This document shows, in pieces, positions 13,201 to 25,027 of a stretch of 64,000 nt of DNA (position 1 is the first letter of the stretch; every line of letters starts with the position of its first letter). The translations under genes were made by a program, and so were the position numbers. The notes under the pieces are model-generated. The model worked only from the letters and a program-made list of their open reading frames with translations, was not told where the DNA came from and did no database searches. The stretch is from Plutella xylostella (taxonomy: Eukaryota > Arthropoda > Insecta > Lepidoptera > Plutellidae). The stretch lies in contig NC_064002.1 of the NCBI RefSeq assembly GCF_932276165.1, positions 6,386,001-6,450,000 of the forward strand, read 5' to 3'.

Positions 13201-16200
13201 TAGGCCAGCTACTAATATTATAAATGCGAAAGTTTGTGAGTGTGTGTGTGTGATGTTTATTACTTCTTCATATCAAAACCGTTGAATCGATTTGAACGAA
13301 ATTTCGTATGGAGTTAGCTGACACCCTGGATTAACATATAGGCTACTTTTTATCACGTAATTCCCACGGAAAATCTTTTTAGGGCGAAGCGTAGCTCGCT
13401 AACAGCTAGTAAAAACATAAATTCCCCCTCCTAATTCCTGTCCTCGCATTATGAATAAACCCCCTTCCTGTGGCAGGTGGACGCGGACCCCGACGTGCTC
13501 CCGCGCACGGACAACTTCGGGCTGCACTACATGGCGTTCGTGGAGCTGTGCGACGAGACCACCGCGCCCGAGTTCCTGCGACTGGCGTTCAACTGCTGCA
13601 TTGTAAGTTATAGGTGTAACCCGACCTAACGCTTAAGACTGTGGTCCCAAACGCCGATACAATCCTAATTCAGTCGGCGGCAGAAAAAAAAGCTACTGGG
13701 ATCGCAAGCCGCTGCGTTGAGCAGACACCCGTAGAGGCCTCCGCGGAGGAATGTATAGCGCTAGTAAATACATACACTCGCATGTCATATAAAAAGCATC
13801 CGCCGCGCGGCTCATACCACATGAAAACATTTAAGGCATTAAAAAAAATTAAACAACTAACTTAAAACGAACCTTTTTTAGAAACTACCGATTAATATTA
13901 TTATTTGACATGTCCAAGTTTTATTTTCTTAAACATACTAAAATCCACACGTTTTTCATTCCAGTACGAGCCGAAAGCGCGGCCGCTATTCCCCGAGATA
14001 GTGACTCGGCTGGCGGAGATCCAGGAGGGGCTGGACGAGGCGGCCTGGAGCTGCCACACGCCCAACAACAGCATCGAGAGGTGAGCTGGTGCAGCGACAC
14101 AAGAGGGCCGAGCTTGGATGGGTAGCCGGGGTATAGGGGGTTGAGGCCTGGTTGCGTTTATAAAATAGACAGAAGGGCTAGCACGGCGATGACAGCTGCA
14201 ATCGACGAACAGCGACCGAGCGGTATAGCGTAGCAATGGCGTCGCTCATTCTTCCGCTTGCTTCTTACCTCGGCTGGCTTGGTCTTAGCTCGGTCGGATG
14301 CTTTACTCTAGCTTACGAAATAATTCCGAAGAAATCGGAGGGTTGCTACGCTAACCACTTCTCCATCATCTATTAAGCGTACCATCTTGTTCGTCCGTTT
14401 TTGTAACACAATAGGGAATATGCAAGAGGTTCAAATAAAGGTCAAATATTATTTATAATAAACTTCAACGCCTCCATCAATATTTTTGATAATAATTTAT
14501 TTTTGAGCAAGTAAATGAAGTTGAAAAGTACAAAAAAACTTCGGTAAATTCTAACTTCAGAGAAACGTCACCCATTTTCTTAGGGCGGATGTGACGTCAT
14601 AATTCTTTAAATATCAATCTCAGAATAATAACTTCTTTGCGTTTACGGCGGAAGTTAAATAAATGTCAAGTGTAAACAAAGAAATGTTAATGTCACCGAG
14701 TGTTTGTGATGCTCGTTGTGATCAGATACGATGGATCACATAAAAAATCTTCCAATAGATCCTAGCCTCCTATAACCTCTCCACTTCTTGTTTGGTATGC
14801 TTGTTTGTTTGCAAAGTTTAGGACTTTTTATATTTTTTGTTGGTAGTGTATGGGCTGCCACTAGTTGTTCTTTTGTAATGAGGCTTAAAAAGCCATTCGC
14901 TTGTCAACGAGCCACTCAAATATGCTCCATATTGCAACACAATAAAATTAAATTTGTATTGTAAGTATTAATGACATGAACATGACACAAGTTGCTCTTT
15001 CTACTTTTAGGTTATAATGGCAGTCGTTAGTGTGATATTTTTTTCAAAATTAAGTTATGGATGAATTCTTGTAATCAGAAGAACTGGACACATTAAATTT
15101 ATTACGCAGTATGAACGAGTAAACTGTGGCCAGCTGCGGAAAAGTTTTTATTATAAATAAAAGATAATATGTATGTTATACGTTATTATTTTTGTAGCAT
15201 TAAATTCGGGGATAATCATGTAGCTAGATTATTGTATGTATGTATTTAGATTAAGCACATTTAGATATGTGAACCAACCAATCCGCAGTGGACCAGCGTG
15301 GTGGGAAATGGTCCAAGCTTAGGAAGGGGGTTTAGACTTTTGAGATATGCACAATGGTTCCATTCAAGAGAGCCAGGTGCAGGTTTTTACACCCCCACAG
15401 ATAATAGAATAGAATGACCCACTAAACCTAGCCTCTCTTACTGAGAACCAAAGTTACAGTAAGTACTTACATACAATACAAATATTACTTTATATTCATA
15501 TTGCCATAATAGCGTAATATTGTGTACAAAGAGCTACTAGTAGCTATTTACGAGCTCCCATTACAAAACAGCCACTGGCCACACTTTATTACCATTACAA
15601 AACAGCCACTGATCACACTTTATACACTTCCTTTTTCGTTTGTTACCATGACAACATTGGTTTGTTGAAAATACAAAAGTACTCTGTGATTACTAGATTA
15701 GGTAAAAAATCTATGCCGACTGACGGGACTCATTATTCTGAGCCGTGAAATTAAAAGATTATGACGTCACACCAGCCCGCCATCCTGACGGGAATTTCAA
15801 AGTGGTCGTGATGGTTGTAATTTTTTAACTTTCTTTAAAATACCTTAAATTACTTATTTTGGCGTTGAATTTTTTTTTTACTATAATAAAGTGATGTCAA
15901 CCTATCCAATAAAAGTATTAAAAAAAATTATGCATATTCCCTATAGTGCTTTCATGGTTTGTTAATTCTGTAATGATGTGGTTTCAGCGAGGAGCTGGAG
16001 GCGTCGGGCCCGCGCTCGTGCCCCGCGCAGTACGCGTGGCCGCGCCGCCCGCAGCGGTACAAGTCCGAGGGCGGCAGCCCGCAGCCCGACAGCGGTGAGT
16101 GTGCACTAGAATTCTGTAGTCAGGATATATCTATTATTGTACACGTGAAGAGACTGGCCGCTGCTGTTGTCTTTATCCCAGATTGATTGACAGAATATTG

Positions 16201-17347
16201 ATTGATTGTTATATTTAAGGCGTATTTAAAATGTTTTTACGAACGTGACCATCAATAATCTGGTGTGTAATCCGCAGCGCACCACCGGCGCTCGCTGTCG
16301 GAGCTGGAGTGGTGGGGCGGTGGCGGCGGGGGGGGCGGCGCGGCGGCGGCGGGCGCGGCGCACCGCTCCGCCTCGGCGCTGCAGGAGCCCCCCCCCGCGC
16401 CCCCGCGCCTCGCCCGCCTCGCGCGCCAGGCGCACATCATGCTGCTGCGCGACCCGCCCCCCGCCGCCCGCGCGCGCCTCCCGCCCCCGCTGCACCGCTA
16501 CCGCGGCGTGCACAAGATACTGCCGCCGCACTCGCGCGCCTCGTCGTCCGGCTGCCTGGCGCCGCCCGGGCCGCCCGACGAGCCGCGCGCCGCCAGCCTG
16601 CCCTCCTCGCCCGCGCCCTCCCGCCGCGCCTCCCCCGCGCCGCCGCCCCCGCCCCCGCCGCCGCCGCCGCTGCACAAGAGCTCCTCCAGCATCGAGCTGC
16701 GGCGCCGCGGCTCGTGCGAGAGCGGCATCTTCTCCGTGGCCAACGAGGACTGGTGCGCGGCGCGGCGCGGGGCGCTGTGCCCGTGCTCGCTGCTGGGCTG
16801 CCACCGCTGCTGGTGGTGGGCGCGCGCGGCGGCGGGCGGCGCGGCGGGCGGGGAGGGGGGCGCGTGCGCCGCGTGCCTGGGCGCGTACGAGCGCGTGCTG
16901 CGCGCGTCGGCCGGCTCGCTGGACGACGACGACGGCTTCCTGTGCGGCGCCAGCGACGACGCGCGCGTGCACGTGCTGGCGCGCTGCTGCTGCCGCGTGC
17001 CCTCCTCCGTGTGCACGGACAGCTCGGAGGACGTGGCGTCGCTGGGCTCGGACAGCGTGTGCTGCGACGACCGCCGCCGCCCGAGCCGCCAGATCTCCAA
17101 GATCGTGGAGTACTTCGAGCGCAAGGGGCAGGACCTGCGCTGCGAGCGCGCGCTGCGGGGACACTCGCGCCTGCGCTCGCTGGCGGCGGCCGGCGTGCTG
17201 CGCGCCGAGTGGCTGCTGGACGTGCGGCACCGCGCGGGCGCCGCGGGGGGCGGGGCGGGGGCGGCGGGGGGCGCGGGGGCCGGCCGCCTCACCGTGTGCG
17301 AGGGCGCCGTGCGGTCCAAGCTGCCGCTGTTCGACAAGAAGTCGTAG
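10203..17347 (+). CDS. cdi: TESK/center divider-type dual-specificity kinase, 3' seven exons
   Basis: Exons are 10203-10401, 11675-11760, 12991-13120, 13477-13602, 13965-14080, 15988-16094 and 16278-17347. All junctions are GT/AG and the spliced frame encodes 610 residues after one leading base. The catalytic loop HRDLTAKN spans exons 1-2. DFG (VADFGLAAK) is in exon 2. The activation segment GSPWWMSPE and FSYGIILCQLIAR are in exon 3. 'DADPDVLPRTDNFGL' is the family signature of TESK1/TESK2 and Drosophila center divider, kinases that act on cofilin and actin. The last exon is a 357-residue tail of low-complexity Gly, Ala and Pro runs with conserved-looking islands (SCESGIFSVANEDW, RQISKIVEYFERKGQ). 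The start codon, glycine loop and catalytic lysine would lie in exons to the left that I cannot see. The tail is GC-saturated, unlike all its neighbours. Confidence 0.93.
10811..11394 (+). mobile_element. MITE-like 'gggttccgta' family element in kinase intron
   Basis: It starts 'ttagggttccgtagcc', holds a ccgtctgt microsatellite and a 'gtggggtatcaatgga' block, and ends 'ctacggaaccctttgtgcg' plus 'actcgcacttggccgg'. The gggttccgta/tacggaaccc inverse pair marks the ends. This family is very common in lepidopteran genomes. It is non-coding and lies in the sense orientation in the intron 10402-11674. Confidence 0.7.
11761..12990. other. Kinase intron with a small LINE tail
   Basis: Mostly AT-rich. 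At about 12842-12885 'catcatcagcccgtaatagtc' is the inverse of the RTE-type 3' tail seen at 21260-21310 and 62960-63015. Nothing else is recognised. Confidence 0.5.
13206..13413 (+). mobile_element. Helitron/SINE-like repeat, copy 1
   Basis: It starts 'ctactaatattataaatgcg', continues through 'gttgaatcgatttgaacgaa' and 'ggctactttttatcacg', and ends 'gcgaagcgtagctcgctaac' and 'agctagt'. Related copies lie at 26177-26405 and 59388-59582. The constant start and the CTAG-type end fit non-autonomous Helitron-like families of Lepidoptera. I cannot exclude a SINE. Confidence 0.55.
13603..13964. other. Kinase intron, nothing recognised
   Basis: This is an ordinary AT-rich intron between two kinase exons. 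A 74-codon frame at 13641 has no recognisable domain. Confidence 0.6.
14414..15941 (+). mobile_element. TA-flanked MITE, complete copy B
   Basis: It has terminal inverted repeats GGGAATATGCA (14414-14424) and TGCATATTCCC (15931-15941), with TA on both sides (14412-14413 and 15942-15943). The 1528-bp element sits in the kinase intron 14081-15987. Its left 1 kb matches 1-913 in inverse orientation. No transposase frame is present. Confidence 0.85.
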
Positions 17348-20300
17348 CGCTGCGCCCCCGCGCCCCCCGCGCCGCCCCCGCCAACCCCCTAGACTATCGC
17401 GCGCCTCGCCGGCCTAAACCTAGTGTGTTATAATATTACTAAGCGAATCTTAGATACTTGTATAGAAAAATTTATTAGAAACTTCATACGATTCGTAGTC
17501 TGTTCTTGTTAATCTTGTAGTGTCCAGTGAGTGTGCGATAGAACTTCAAATTAAAAACAATGAAACCACATTTTATGTGGTGACTTGTATAGCGGTTACT
17601 ACACCTACTATTTACACAGTAATACAATGAACATTTTTGATTCGACTGATTTATAGGCGTAATTTTCAACTCGTGTTTATTACGATTGTAAATAGACTTA
17701 GAAACTATAAACCTATCGTTAAATAGTCAGTGTGTGAATAGTCGTTGTTGATTACAGGCCTATTGCCGGCCTTAATCAATTGAGTATTAAGATATTGATT
17801 ATGATGAAAAAGATGATAAGATAAAACACCCATATACTTATATATTATACAGTGCTGAGTGAGACACACTAAGTAAATATACATTATGTGTATGCTACTT
17901 CTTTCCTAGGAATATGTACTAGGAAATATAGTACATGTCTTCCCGATAGTAGAATACATTTATTAAAGCTCCGGTGCGTGCATCATACATTATTATACGG
18001 ATAATACAATATATAAGGACTGAAATTTATTTACCAGGAATAGTGTTTACGCAGTGGATGGTGTTTAGTTAAAGAATAACTCTTGTATATACAACATTTT
18101 AAGCCTAATGAGTTTTTACAAGTTTATTACTAAAATAATTTATATACAGTATTATTGTAGTCCTTGCCAGTTGAGATAAAAGAGAAGTGTAAATATGATT
18201 ATACTTGAATTATTTAAGTTTTATTTTATTTCATGCATAAGTCTGTCATAATAATATTTCTATTTTAAGCAGCGGCAGCGATTTTTAAACTACTGATCTT
18301 AGATGTAAACTTACGTTAGTTTCTTAGGGGCGATTTTATTTAGTTATTTAACCATTCGAAATTATTTAAAATGCATCTAAGTATATGTTTATTTGACCAA
18401 GTCACAGATTTATTTACATATAAAATTTCGTAACTTTAGTATTTTTTTACTATAAATACTTGTAATTTACCACCTTTGAATATTTTATTTAAAAAATTAT
18501 AGATTACTATATTATGTATGATACAGTCATATTTATAAAGGTCTTCATCATTTCAAGTGGCATACTCTAGTCTCAATTAATCAATATCTCCATTAAAAAC
18601 TGTGACAATCTCTATATCATTGCTTTTTAATCATCAGATGCCAACTTTCCTACAAACAAAACGTACAAATCGCAAATGTGTCAAAAATTAAAAAGTACCA
18701 AACCTATCAGTATATCACCATCTTTTGTATATTTTTAAAGGAAATAAACATTTTTACTTTTACTATATTCACTAAAAATCCGAATAACGAATATTAAAAA
18801 AAACACAGATACCTAAACAAAATTATTACCGACTATCATGTAATCATAAATCAAAGCAATTTGGATCAAATGCCAATTTTCACATGAACTTCAGAAATTT
18901 TTAAAAAATGTTATGGTGATTCATCGCATAAGTGTCAACTGGTATTACTCCTTCAAGCCAAAGCAAAGGCGTATGAAAATTCCCCATACTTAATGTGTTA
19001 TATTATGTATAACGAAGATATTTTTGTACCTACAGTATTTACATTAAACCCATTGTCATAATTATTATTATACCTACCTAATCAATATATTTATCGGAAA
19101 TTTATATTGTAAACTAAATAATCAGGGTACATAGTCTTCGATGACTTTTGCCAATGTTGTTTTATTTTATCGCAAATCGCAATAATCATAGTTATATGTG
19201 CCAAAATATATATTTTCATGTCATAACGTAATTTGTCATTTTTATCACGTCTTATCATTTGTTTTTTTTAAATTGATCGCCAATATTTATTGTGTTCTCC
19301 CAGCCGATACTAAAACTTGTGTTTCAATTAAATGAGCAATTAAACATCCGTCCAAATGGAACCGATAGAATCATACTTGTTTTCGTTAGAATAGTTTAAA
19401 TTGTAGAGGCTTGGCTTTGTCGAATTAACATAACAATTTCATGCGTACAAAAACATTTGTTTTTCTGGATTATATGTATATTTCACAGCTACATTGTATA
19501 ATGTTAAATCCACTTGGTATAATCTATACATTTTTGGACGATCAAGACTGAAAATTGTAAAGCCATAGATGCTGTAAAAAACATGTTTCTTCTCTAGTTA
19601 GATATCGATCATGCACTGTTTAAACCTAATTTCTTTACCCCGATAGAGAAAGAGGGGTGTTATATATTTATATCATTATCTATAAAATATATACATATTG
19701 GACAAACTAAACAATATCTTGTACTTAATTAATATTAAAGTGTACCTACTGTTTTTTTATGTCTGACAGATGAGTGCATTATTATTGTTAGCAGACGGAG
19801 GAAGCATATCATTATTTGCAATCGGAGTAAGTAGGTATCTCTTGTATTATATTCATTATCTTATCTTGCCCTACTGAATAAAATAGTGTGACAGTCCGCC
19901 CTACTACCCTGCAAATGAAAAAATGATGTTTGAAAATCAGTATTGACCAGATCACAAGTCGTTAATCGTATTTATGTAAATATTGGACACCTTACGAAGT
20001 ATTGGGCTCATTTATACTGTTGGCACAGCAAAAATAATGTCCGTCCTCTATTGAAACTTAATACCAAACAATTAAATTATGTAGTGAATGCGCCCGATAA
20101 TACATTTAATTACAAAAGAGGTACCTACATACTGTATTAGGCCGTATCTTGTCAGTCTCTATTTGCATAAATCAGTTAAGTTGTTTCTTAGGCGATTTAT
20201 AGTAAGATGTAGTACGGTTATCATAGGAGGAAAATATCCGGATCCACCGTCTTACATACCTTCTTTCTGATACTAAAAGAAATAGCGTAATTTGTTTATA

Positions 20301-20800
20301 TAGTATTTTTCTATGATAACCGAGCTAGGATGTCGTGTACATAGTATATTATATACCTTGTTTGCAAGGCACTAACTATTAGAGCATTTTGTTGTAACGG
20401 TTGTGTTCTACATACCGTCAAGGTAATCATAGGTTAATAGGCCCGTTGTCGGCCCTTTATTGAATAATTTGTAAAACAAAGGTGGTATTAAATATATTTT
20501 GTTTCAATACAATTTTGTGTTACTTGATTCCTAGCAACTCAAATTAACAAGACGTGTTTTTAACAATGAAACAACACTATTTTATAAAGTATTATATTAT
20601 AAAATATTTGTCATTTGAACATTAATATTAGCAATAATCATATAAAATATATAGGTACTTCTATAATAGTAAATACTTATTGAGATCTGATGTCTCAAAT
20701 ATTAAACATGGCCTACAACGACCTATCCTTTATGAAACTTATCCGTAATAAATGTAAGTAATAATAATATAGATGTAGAGGAACTGTATTTCTTATTCTA
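17348..20800. other. Kinase 3' UTR and convergent intergenic region
   Basis: About 3.4 kb of AT-rich sequence lies between the kinase stop and the cGLR-A stop on the other strand. The first part is probably the kinase 3' UTR; an AATAAA-type signal at about 18743-18748 is one candidate end. No gene or recognisable transposon is seen. Confidence 0.5.
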
Positions 20801-23401
20801 TTATATCAAAAATCTTGCGTATGCCCTTTGCTCCTCTGGAGTTAGTAAATATCTGGCTACCAATTTGTATTGCGACGGGTCCTGTAACACTCTCATCAGA
20901 CATTGCAACTTTGCCGCGTAGCCGTTCAAAGTAGCCCTGTTGACCTGACCAAGAAGATTAAGATCAGTGTTCCATAAATACAGTATTTCACCTTTGTTTA
21001 CACACTCGTATAACCTTTCGACCATGATTTTGAACAGAGTGCCGCGCCCTTGCTTCCAAAACGCGCTATCAAATGGACGCGCCAATATCTCCCAGAAGAA
21101 AATTGTCTTTATGTAATAACTTGCTATTTTGTCCATTCCTTGGGCGTCGCGGAGCTTTTTCAACTGGAATATAAAGAAAATAATTCTTGGTTAATAATCG
21201 ACTTGCGAAAGGTGGCTGGTTATGATTGGATACGGAAAGCTAAAGATCACATCCAGTGGCGTGCTTTGGGAGAGGCCTACGTCCAGCAGTGGACTGCCAT
21301 AGGCTGATGATGACGAATCGAAAGGGGCCAAGTCTTCATTAAAAAAATATGTAACTTGGTATTTGAATTTAAATAATTATCTGTTTGTAATATAAAATTG
21401 GTATGTAAACGTAGCGTTCTAAAACCAAAATTTTACTATCTTAAGTCAAAAAAGGAAACATACCAATCGAAGAGTTGGCTTCAGATTGGACAAATTGTAC
21501 ATGAGTTTCTTCTCCTGGTCGTGCATGGCGATGCGCCAGCAACGGGTCTCGTCCCAGACGCAGGCGGCGGCCTTGTTGGGCTTGGGCACCAGCATGAAGT
21601 CCTGCCCCGCGCAGCCCGGCGGCACCGCCCGGTAGCCGCGGCAGATCGGCCAGCGAGCCTCCGGGAACTTCAGCGCAGGCACAAAGTCTACGTCCAACTT
21701 AAAGTCTCTGCTCGCATTCTCCACTATAAACGTGATCGCCGGCCCGCTCTCCGTGGTCCGTATCGTGTACGGCACGCCGTCGATCCTTATAATCTTGCGA
21801 CCGCGGCCTTCGTCTTCGAACCGGTTGAGGGCTCTGTGGACTACGCTTTTGAACCAGTCGATGAATTTGTTTCTGAGTAGGAAGTCCTTGTCGTCCTTCC
21901 ACTCGTACGCGGTGCGGTTGACGAGCCAGTCGGCGGCGTCGCGCTGCGGCAGGCGGCGGAACTGCTGGCCCAGCTTGAGCTGCACGTAGCCCGGGGCGAG
22001 CGGCTGCAGCGCGATGTCGTCGTGCCCGCTCGGGTCGGCCCTGAAGTTCAGCGGCAGGCCGATCACGATGTCCATGTCAAACTCGTCCGGACGTTTTATC
22101 CGCAGACCGTCGAAGTGACTTCCGGCGAATTGTTTCTGTAATGCGTGAGAGTTGGTATATTTTTTGTGTTCTCTTGAGATTATGCTTTGTGATTGCATTG
22201 CAATATTAAAGTATGGAGTACCTAGGTAGAGTGGTTAGTGATAGGATTCATAACATCTAAAGTGATCTAAGTCTTAAATGACGCTCTGAATATGAAAAAA
22301 ATATGAGTTTAAATAGAAACACAGGTACTTATGAAGGCACTTACCCTGCTTGAGTATTTATTGTAATATTTATCAACTAATTTCATCTCTGTTTGTAGTT
22401 TGTCAAACAACTGGCTAAATACTCCGAAGTATAAGTTGAAGTCTTCGTTCTTGAGGGCCACATATCTCACGTAGATATCATCGAGTAAGCTGTTGAGATT
22501 TGTAATTACTGGATTCTCAGGTATGGATGAGTAAGGTATTGTGGTTGCACTGAAATAAGAAATAATTGCATCAATACAAGAGGTATTTGTTTAATAATTA
22601 CTAATATACATTACACAGCTAATCACAATAATATTATGTTTATCTTTAAGCATAATATTTACAGATAAGTTAAATGAGTAGGTAAACTAATATGATTAGG
22701 TAGGTATTAACATGCTAGAATAAAATTAGAATTGAATAAATAATTACAGGTAGGGATGTGCCCTACGCTTTTATCTTTAAACATGTATAAAAGTAATTTA
22801 GCTTGTCCCATTATTCACCTGGCTCCATGATGTCATGACTTTTGTATTAAAATTTATAAACAGTAGGCCACACACTGGCTAATGAATATCTAATGAAAGC
22901 ATGATAATACGCAAGTAGGGTTATTTATAGGTCAGCAGCATATTAGGTATACTGAATCCGGCCAATGGAACCAATTTTTTTCAACCAAATCGGGTCCTCT
23001 GGGCTATATTATTATAATTATACAGTATGTACACTTAACTATAGGGGTGGTTTCTTTGCCCAAGCCTAACTTAAATAAAGCACTGACCTTTCTGGAATGT
23101 AGTCCAACCGGCTATAAAGATATCTAGCGGCTGTTGTCACTGATGAACTTCTTACAGATGGCGGTGATTGCCTGTCGTCCTCATCACTGGAAGTGTGCGG
23201 TGTACTCGGGGTCTGTGCTGGTGGTGGACTTGGACTCTGTGCTGATGCTGTCTGAGGTCCAGGCCTCGATGAGGAGAGTGCATAGATGAGCCCTCCGACC
23301 GCGGCCGCGCCGCCGACCACGCCAGCCGCGATCTCCCACCACGACGGGCCACCTGTGGCTTCCCCCTCGCGGTTTCCATCGCCAGGGTTTGAACGGTTCA
23401 T
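20801..23401 (-). CDS. cGLR: cGAS-like receptor A, membrane-anchored (Mab-21/cGLR nucleotidyltransferase)
   Basis: Exons (minus strand) are 23088-23401, 22345-22549, 21464-22135 and 20801-21163, giving 517 aa. Residues 22-43 (WEIAAGVVGGAAAVGGLIYA...) form a Gly/Ala-rich hydrophobic stretch, followed by a Ser/Pro/Thr-rich linker to about residue 100. A helical spine follows (LDDIYVRYVALKNEDF). The nucleotidyltransferase core has G178-S179, then E191-F-D193 (RPDEFDMDIV), and the third acidic residue D323 (KLDVDFVPAL). The Mab-21 C-lobe contains FMLVPKP, CWRIAMHDQEKKLM and ASYYIKTIFFWE. Proteins of this family make cyclic dinucleotides such as 2'3'- or 3'2'-cGAMP and signal through STING; insect members characterised so far respond to dsRNA. 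All catalytic residues are present, so activity is likely. No cysteine/histidine zinc thumb is visible, as expected for insect cGLRs. It lies divergent from cGLR-B. Confidence 0.93.
21207..21313 (+). mobile_element. RTE-type LINE 3' tail in cGLR-A intron
   Basis: 'gggagaggcctacgtccagc' followed by 'agtggactgccataggctga' and 'tgatga' matches the tail at 62960-63015. It is a 5'-truncated fragment of about 100 bp, inserted antisense to cGLR-A in its last intron. Confidence 0.75.
22550..23087. other. First coding intron of cGLR-A
   Basis: AT-rich intron with a GTCAGT donor and a TTTCAG acceptor on the minus strand. No repeat or gene is recognised. Confidence 0.6.
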
Positions 23402-23800
23402 TTTTTGCTCGAGTTATCTGGTTCTGAAAAGTACGTAAGTAAACAATATATTATAGATAGGTACATACATAAGTGTACTATACATATAATGCGAAGTAAC
23501 ATTCTTGACACTTACCGATGACTTACCGAAGTAACTTGGCACACCACAATATCCACAATGTAACGGAATTAATCACTAATGACTCACTGAATCACTGATA
23601 AAACAGAGACTGTAACATACAAACAACACCGTACAGTACAAAAGTGTGTTGATAAATAAATATCGCGACTCGCGCGCACACGCTATTATTATAGATTGTC
23701 TATGGTAGGGTACTAAAATACAAAACTCAACTCGAGGGGAATCACCTTCGATATCGCGACACGACGGCACGGCGCGCGACTAGACGTTATCAATAATAAA
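23402..23800 (-). promoter_or_regulatory. cGLR-A 5' UTR and promoter region
   Basis: On the minus strand a TTTTCAG acceptor at 23424 precedes the ATG by 25 nt. Two adjacent donor-like GTAAGT sites lie at about 23506-23526, so a non-coding first exon is likely. Upstream, 23660-23770 is enriched in CG. The motif GGGGAATCAC at 23736-23745 (plus strand) fits the insect NF-kappaB/Relish consensus GGGRAHYYMC. The transcription start is not determined. Confidence 0.5.
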
Positions 23801-25027
23801 GCCAGGGTTGCCAGGAATGTAATCTCGAATGGAGAAAGATACGGATATCGCTCAGAATAATAACTTTGGTAGCCTAAGAGGGTGCAGCCTTGTATTTTGT
23901 TGCGGGGAAAGTGAAGTATTCATTATATTATAATATAGTAGAACCCATTCTATAACTTTTTAGTCATTAGACATCTGTGATTTTATTTTGATTTAATAAA
24001 TTATGTCTAGGAACTGGCAATATTTTTGCAGTTGAGGTGAGTGAAGCTATCTTTGTTTTTGTTGGACTAGTTTTTTTTGTTTCTTTTTGCCTTTATTTCC
24101 TGCCAACAATGTTTCACAGCTGAGTATTTTGCTATGGTTATTAGCTATAAATAACTAACTAAGTACTGCCGAGAGCAACACTTAGTGATATTTGGGAAAC
24201 GCTGGTGCCATGACGTTCGAGTAGACCACTCGGTACAAATAGATTGACGAAAGAAATCGGCATCCCACATAGCGAGGCAGGTGAACCAGAACGTCCTAAC
24301 ACCAACTTGTAGGACGACAATTTGTAGTGCAGTACCTACATGTAAACTAGTCTATCGCCGCTTTAGTTTATGTCGAAATGTTGTCATATTTATTATGCAT
24401 TGGGCACTTGCTGAGTTATCAAAGATAATTTGTTAACTGGCTTTTCTAAAGTTTATTAACCGATTACGGCGAAGCGAAAAGGAGTATTATGATTTTTTTA
24501 TACTCTATGTACAACTAAAGTAATAGACTACCGTTACCGACCTACCTATAACTAGTATTATTATTATCAGTAGGTATGCCTAGCACGGCGCGTTGCAGTT
24601 GGAGCGCGACTAAATTTTATCACATCTAACTATCGTCTTTAAAACGTGGCACAGCATGGTCATGGAACAGGTAGGTAGGATTTTAGTTCTATGATCAGAC
24701 CATCTGAACCATCATGGAATCACTTACCTAAACTTCAGTCATTGTTTTAATAATAAATAAACTGTACAGCAAAACAGTTGTCTCAAACTCAATATAAATA
24801 TAAGTCCTACACACTTAGGTAGAACTCAAAAGACCAACATCTAGTAATAAACAAAGAGATATCTTACCTAACCGGTATTTATTTATAAGAAGCTCCAAAA
24901 AACCTACCTACTTGTATGTAAGTATATTGTCAAGGTTACCTTACTATAATCGTGGGCGTCTTATTCTAGACCGTAAAACAATTTTATTCAAATATGATCT
25001 AGTTAAACCAATTAAATCAAAATCTTT
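23801..25027. other. Intergenic, AT-rich
   Basis: No gene is seen. A short 'gcgaagcgaaaagg' motif near 24471 may be the end of a decayed Helitron/SINE-like copy. Confidence 0.5.

Noticed and set aside
16226..17433. Long frames of 279-390 aa on both strands in the GC-rich block
   Set aside because: They overlap the kinase's last exon in other frames. The spliced kinase frame continues into the frame reading MLLRDPPPAARAR and stops at 17345-17347; the others are open only because stop codons are rare in GC-rich DNA.
21398..21989. Plus-strand frames of 85-160 aa over cGLR-A
   Set aside because: They are antisense to exon 3 of cGLR-A and show no domain.
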